DNA of 8,932 bases from Acidobacteriota bacterium (lineage in GTDB: Bacteria; Acidobacteriota; Terriglobia; Terriglobales; Acidobacteriaceae). The notes under the pieces are model-generated. The model did no database searches and was not told the origin of the DNA. It saw only the letters and a list, made by a program, of their open reading frames with translations. The stretch lies in the NCBI GenBank assembly GCA_021805955.1, contig JAJZDO010000982.1, positions 1 to 8,932 on the forward strand, in the 5' to 3' direction. The translations under genes were made by a program, and so were the position numbers. Of the stretch, positions 6,005 to 8,932 are shown piece by piece; position 1 is the first letter of the stretch; every line of letters starts with the position of its first letter.

Positions 6005-8302
6005 TCAATCGAGAAGGAACTCTTTTGGGGACACGCGTATGGGCTTGCGGGCTCCGGTTTTTTGGGCAATACCAGAAGTTTTGGCTATCGATTTCGGCTG
6101 TCGAGACTCTTTCTGTTTTTTTTGTGGTGTCGCTGGGTTGGTGCCGTTCAACGAGGCGCTGGATATTTTTGTCTTCGCGATGTTGGCTGGCTCGGGTGGG
6201 ATGTCCCGGACGCTAGCTTTGTCCTCAGCCAGTCGAATCAAGAATTCCTGCGCGTGGAACAGAGGCCCCGTTCTCCCGGTTCGATTCCTGGAACGTACAT
6301 ACTCCCCGGAGGGCAGCAGGAAGCGCGACTCAGCGGTATCAGCCAGATAGGCCCCCAAAATTTCTTCCCGTATGCGCTGCCGCAACTGAGGATCGAGCAC
6401 AGGAAAAACAACTTCACAGCGCTCGAACAGATTGCGCGGCATCCAATCGGCGCTACCCGCATAGATCTCTTCCTGGCCGCCGTTGAAAAAGTAAAAAATG
6501 CGGCTGTGCTCGAGGAAGCGGCCGACGATGGAGCATACGCGTATATTTTCACTCAGCCCTTTCACTCCCGGTCGCAAAGCGCAAATTCCACGAACGATCA
6601 GGTCGATGGAGACTCCGGCCTGTGAAGCAGCGTATAGGGCGTCGATGACACTCTGTTCCAACAGCGAATTCATCTTGGCGACGATGTGGGCTGGCTTGCC
6701 TTCAGCAGCGTATTTGGCCTCCCGATGAATTCGTTGCGCGAAACCTTCGGCGAGGTTCAACGGGGCCACTAGCAGCGGAGCGTAGTCGTCCGACTCCGAG
6801 TGCGCCGTCAGGTAATTGAAAACATTGTGTACAGCATTGGTCACGGTTGGATTTGTAGTGAGCAGGCTCAAGTCGGTATAGAACAAAGCCGTTTCGACAT
6901 TGTAATTGCCGGTTCCAAGGTGGGCATACTGTCGCACGATGCCATCTTCCGGATCGCGACGGACAAGCAGCGCCAGCTTGCAATGCGTTTTCAGTCCGAC
7001 CGTGCCGTAAAAGACCTGTACACCCGCGTCCTCCAGGTCGTGCGCCCATCGAATGTTGGAGGCTTCATCAAAGCGGGCCATCAACTCCACCACGACGGTG
7101 ACTTCTTTCGTTTGGGCGGCTTCTCGCAACGCCTGGAAAATCGGTGAATTGGCGCTGGTGCGATACAGCGTCTGCTTGATGGACAGCACTGCGGGATCTT
7201 CCGCAGACGCACGGATAAATTCGACAACGGCGTTGTAGGAATCGTATGGATGATGCAGCAGAATATCGTGACGGCGGATTTCCGCGAAAAGATCGGCGGA
7301 TTCGCGATGCAGCCGCAAACTGCGCGGCACAAAAGGAGGGTACTTCAACTCCGGTTTGTCTGTCGTTGCATGCAGGTTCATCAGGCGCGACAGGTTGACG
7401 GGGCCGTTCGTATAGAAAACCTGAAAGTCATCCAGCTCGAAGTTGGCTCGTAGCTGCTCCACAATTTCCGGAGCCGCATCGCTTTCGATCTCCAGCCGGA
7501 CCGCATCTCCCTTGCGACGGTTGTGTAGTTCTGAACGCACGCTTTCGAGCAGGCTGCGCGCTTCTTCTTCCTGCAGGTAGAGATTGCTGTTGCGGGTGAC
7601 GCGAAACGCTGCGCGAGACAGAAATTCATATCCGCGATACATGGCTGCCGCCTGCGATTCGATCAGCTCGTGCAAAAAGATGTAATCGAAACATCCCGAA
7701 GTCGACGGAAGCGCAACCAGACGGGGTAGGGATCGTGGCACAGTGACCACTCCCAGCACTTGTGTCGACGCCGATTTACGTTTGCGATGCAATAATAACG
7801 CGAGACAGAGCGCCTTGTTCAGCACGTGCGGAAAGGGATGGGCAGGGTCGATGGTGATGGGCGTCAGCAGCGGGTCGACTTCACTTTGATAGAAGGCAAT
7901 CGCAAACTTGCGCTGTTCTTCGTCCAGGTCTTTCCAGGTCCGCATGCGAATTCCTGCTTTGGCCAGGGCCGGCAATAGCTGCTTGTTCCAGCATCTGTAT
8001 TGGTCGGAGACAAACGCGTGCGTCTTTTGCGCCAGTGAATCCAATGTTTGCTGTGGCGTCATCAGGTCAGGGCCCGGTTCGTTATAGCCGTCCTCTATGC
8101 GCTGCAGAATGCCGGCAACGCGAACCTCAAAGAACTCGTCAAGATTGCTGGCGGTTATGGCGAGAAATTTGACCCTCTCCAGCAAAGGATTGGCATCATC
8201 CTGAGCTTCCTCGAGCACACGCCGGTTGAAATCCAGCCAGGACTCGTCCCGATTGAAATAATGCTTCGTAATGAGCGGGCTTTCGCGGTTTTTCAGTGGC
8301 AT
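6005..8302 (-). CDS. ppk: Polyphosphate kinase 1 (PPK1)
   Basis: The 765-residue product matches PPK1, which reversibly polymerises the terminal phosphate of ATP into polyphosphate. The domains are in order. The N domain opens with FNRDESWLDFNRRVL (16-30) and ASNLDEFFEVRVAG (51-64), the nucleotide-binding Asn region. The head domain follows (about 115-325). The two phospholipase-D-like catalytic domains hold HHPYDSYNAVV (350-360), LYRTS (379-383), VVVELMARFDE (403-413), KTHCKLALLVRR (438-449) with the autophosphorylated His440, YAHLGTGNYN (459-468) and EHSRIFYFFNGG (598-609) with the second His599. The usual length is about 690-720, and the excess is a basic tail from about 704. ATG at 8302 is chosen because the family motif begins soon after and GGAAGAGAG lies 9 nt upstream. 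A TTG at 8368 would add 22 unlikely residues. It heads the minus-strand series. Confidence 0.97.
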   Translation of the reverse strand: MPLKNRESPLITKHYFNRDESWLDFNRRVLEEAQDDANPLLERVKFLAITASNLDEFFEVRVAGILQRIEDGYNEPGPDLMTPQQTLDSLAQKTHAFVSDQYRCWNKQLLPALAKAGIRMRTWKDLDEEQRKFAIAFYQSEVDPLLTPITIDPAHPFPHVLNKALCLALLLHRKRKSASTQVLGVVTVPRSLPRLVALPSTSGCFDYIFLHELIESQAAAMYRGYEFLSRAAFRVTRNSNLYLQEEEARSLLESVRSELHNRRKGDAVRLEIESDAAPEIVEQLRANFELDDFQVFYTNGPVNLSRLMNLHATTDKPELKYPPFVPRSLRLHRESADLFAEIRRHDILLHHPYDSYNAVVEFIRASAEDPAVLSIKQTLYRTSANSPIFQALREAAQTKEVTVVVELMARFDEASNIRWAHDLEDAGVQVFYGTVGLKTHCKLALLVRRDPEDGIVRQYAHLGTGNYNVETALFYTDLSLLTTNPTVTNAVHNVFNYLTAHSESDDYAPLLVAPLNLAEGFAQRIHREAKYAAEGKPAHIVAKMNSLLEQSVIDALYAASQAGVSIDLIVRGICALRPGVKGLSENIRVCSIVGRFLEHSRIFYFFNGGQEEIYAGSADWMPRNLFERCEVVFPVLDPQLRQRIREEILGAYLADTAESRFLLPSGEYVRSRNRTGRTGPLFHAQEFLIRLAEDKASVRDIPPEPANIAKTKISSASLNGTNPATPQKKQKESRQPKSIAKTSGIAQKTGARKPIRVSPKEFLLD

Positions 8303-8450
8303 GCGTGCGTGCTCTCTTCCGGGGATGCAACAGCCCGGCGGGCAAAATCGTCCTTTCCAGTGTCTCAAATTCTTATGCCAGAGCGTACTCGCTGGTGGTG
8401 ACGGTTATGTAAAGCGCGTCGAGGAACTGCAATCCGGTATCCTAAAGCAG

Positions 8451-8464
8451 AGAACTTACGTTCT
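8451..8464. promoter_or_regulatory. Perfect dyad AGAAC-N4-GTTCT (candidate operator, SOS-box-like)
   Basis: The sequence AGAACTTACGTTCT is a 5-bp inverted repeat around 4 bp. Its core GAAC-N4-GTTC is the form of the LexA/DinR box of Gram-positive bacteria. It sits about 150 bp from both divergent starts. Function is inferred from shape only. Confidence 0.3.
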
Positions 8465-8585
8465 ACAACACAGATGGTCGCAGAGCGTGGAAGAAACGGA
8501 GCCAGCGCCACAGAAACGAACAGCGTCGCGAAAAGAATTGCACTCTTCTGTCAGTTTCGTCATCTATTTCCTAGCACATGCAACC

Positions 8586-8599
8586 TGGCAATACTGCCA
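8586..8599. promoter_or_regulatory. Perfect dyad TGGCA-N4-TGCCA upstream of TolC-family gene
   Basis: The sequence TGGCAATACTGCCA is a 5-bp inverted repeat around 4 bp, ending 16 bp before the ATG at 8616. The position suits an operator overlapping the transcript start or a small leader hairpin that could affect translation. It does not fit the spacing of a sigma-54 promoter. Confidence 0.35.
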
Positions 8600-8615
8600 C
8601 ATACGTAAACAGTCA

Positions 8616-8932
8616 ATGAAAGAAATGCAAAAAACTCTTCATAAAGTACGCGGTGGCCGTCTGCGATTTACGGGGCTCCTTGCCGTCGTGATCGGTATCG
8701 TCAACAGCGGCGGGAAAGCGCAGATGTCCGATTCTTATCGAGGCAGCGTGGTACAGCAGAAGGCTGCGCCCGGGGAATTGCCACTATCGCTGGATGATGC
8801 CATCCGGATGGGATTGAGGAACAATCTGGGCGCAATCCTGCAAAATACCAACGTCAAAACAGCGGGCGGAGAAAAATTGCAACAACTACAGGCGTTGCTT
8901 CCGACGGTTACCGGCACAGCGCAAGACTCCGT
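8616..8932 (+). CDS. TolC-family outer-membrane efflux protein (partial, N-terminus only)
   Basis: An open frame from ATG at 8616 runs to the window end, giving 105 residues. A basic start (Lys/Arg at 2-17) followed by the hydrophobic segment FTGLLAVVIGIV (18-29) and GGKAQ (32-36) is a plausible Sec signal peptide. LPLSLDDAIRMGLRNNLGAI (55-74) is the typical opening of the mature outer-membrane efflux (OEP) domain, and LQQLQALLPTVTG (88-100) is the usual end of the first helix, where the chain passes toward the barrel. Family members are trimeric outer-membrane channels working with RND, ABC or MFS pumps through a periplasmic adaptor. Partner genes would be expected downstream, outside the window. 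ATG at 8625 is an alternative start. It diverges from ppk with 313 bp between. Confidence 0.88.
   Translation, partial: MKEMQKTLHKVRGGRLRFTGLLAVVIGIVNSGGKAQMSDSYRGSVVQQKAAPGELPLSLDDAIRMGLRNNLGAILQNTNVKTAGGEKLQQLQALLPTVTGTAQDS

Larger units (their letters stand above)
8303..8615. promoter_or_regulatory. Divergent ppk / TolC-family regulatory region
   Basis: This 313-bp stretch between divergent starts contains no credible gene. It should hold promoters for both directions. For ppk a possible weak pair on the minus strand is TTGCAG and TACATA (around 8407-8433, spacing 15), well short of consensus. For the TolC-family gene TTGCAC at 8538-8543 resembles a -35 element, but the matching -10 is poor. 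Two perfect dyads are present: AGAAC-TTAC-GTTCT (8451-8464) and TGGCA-ATAC-TGCCA (8586-8599), either of which could be an operator. Confidence 0.45.

Noticed and set aside
8303..8368. Longer ppk start at TTG 8368
   Set aside because: The added 22 residues are Cys/Pro/Gly/Arg-rich and unlike the family, while ATG 8302 has a purine-rich ribosome-binding site.
8586..8599. Sigma-54 (-24/-12) promoter reading of the TGGCA...TGCCA sequence
   Set aside because: The GG and GC elements are 9 bp apart rather than the required 12, so it is treated as a dyad only.

Overview
This is a mid-GC bacterial window holding seven protein-coding genes, two of which run off the ends. The gene set is a PMT/ArnT-type membrane glycosyltransferase, a Ppx/GppA phosphatase, SixA, a SAM methyltransferase, a UbiA-like membrane protein, PPK1 and a TolC-family protein. 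This set and the sequence style suggest a Gram-negative (diderm) bacterium, most likely of the Acidobacteriota. That placement is an inference from remembered protein style; no search was run. No tRNA, rRNA, CRISPR array, insertion sequence or integrase was seen.

Layout. From 1 to 1898, minus strand, lies a multi-pass glycosyltransferase that is truncated at the window start. Divergent from it, ppx runs on the plus strand (1994-3541). Four minus-strand genes then meet ppx tail to tail. In transcription order they are ppk (8302-6005), a UbiA-like membrane protein (5874-4909), a class I SAM methyltransferase (4884-4225) and sixA (4023-3493). Divergent from ppk, a TolC-family outer-membrane protein begins at 8616 and leaves the window at its end. 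The 313-bp ppk/tolC intergenic region carries two perfect 5-bp dyads with 4-bp spacers.

How the genes may work together. PPK1 makes polyphosphate from ATP. Ppx degrades polyphosphate (or pppGpp). SixA is a histidine phosphohydrolase often found near polyphosphate genes. The locus is therefore a polyphosphate cluster. The membrane-protein and methyltransferase pair sits between ppk and sixA, and its role is not predictable from sequence alone. It could be a small lipid- or isoprenoid-modifying module that happens to share the operon.

Most notable points: (1) the last 15 residues of SixA, very rich in Lys/Arg, are encoded exactly within the 49-bp antisense overlap with the 3' end of ppx; (2) PPK1 has an extra basic, low-complexity C-terminal tail of about 62 residues, with an A8 run in its mRNA; (3) a divergent UbiA-like protein is coupled to a methyltransferase; (4) a GAAC-N4-GTTC dyad and a TGGCA-N4-TGCCA dyad lie between ppk and the TolC-family gene. 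I see no clearly new defence or mobile system here.
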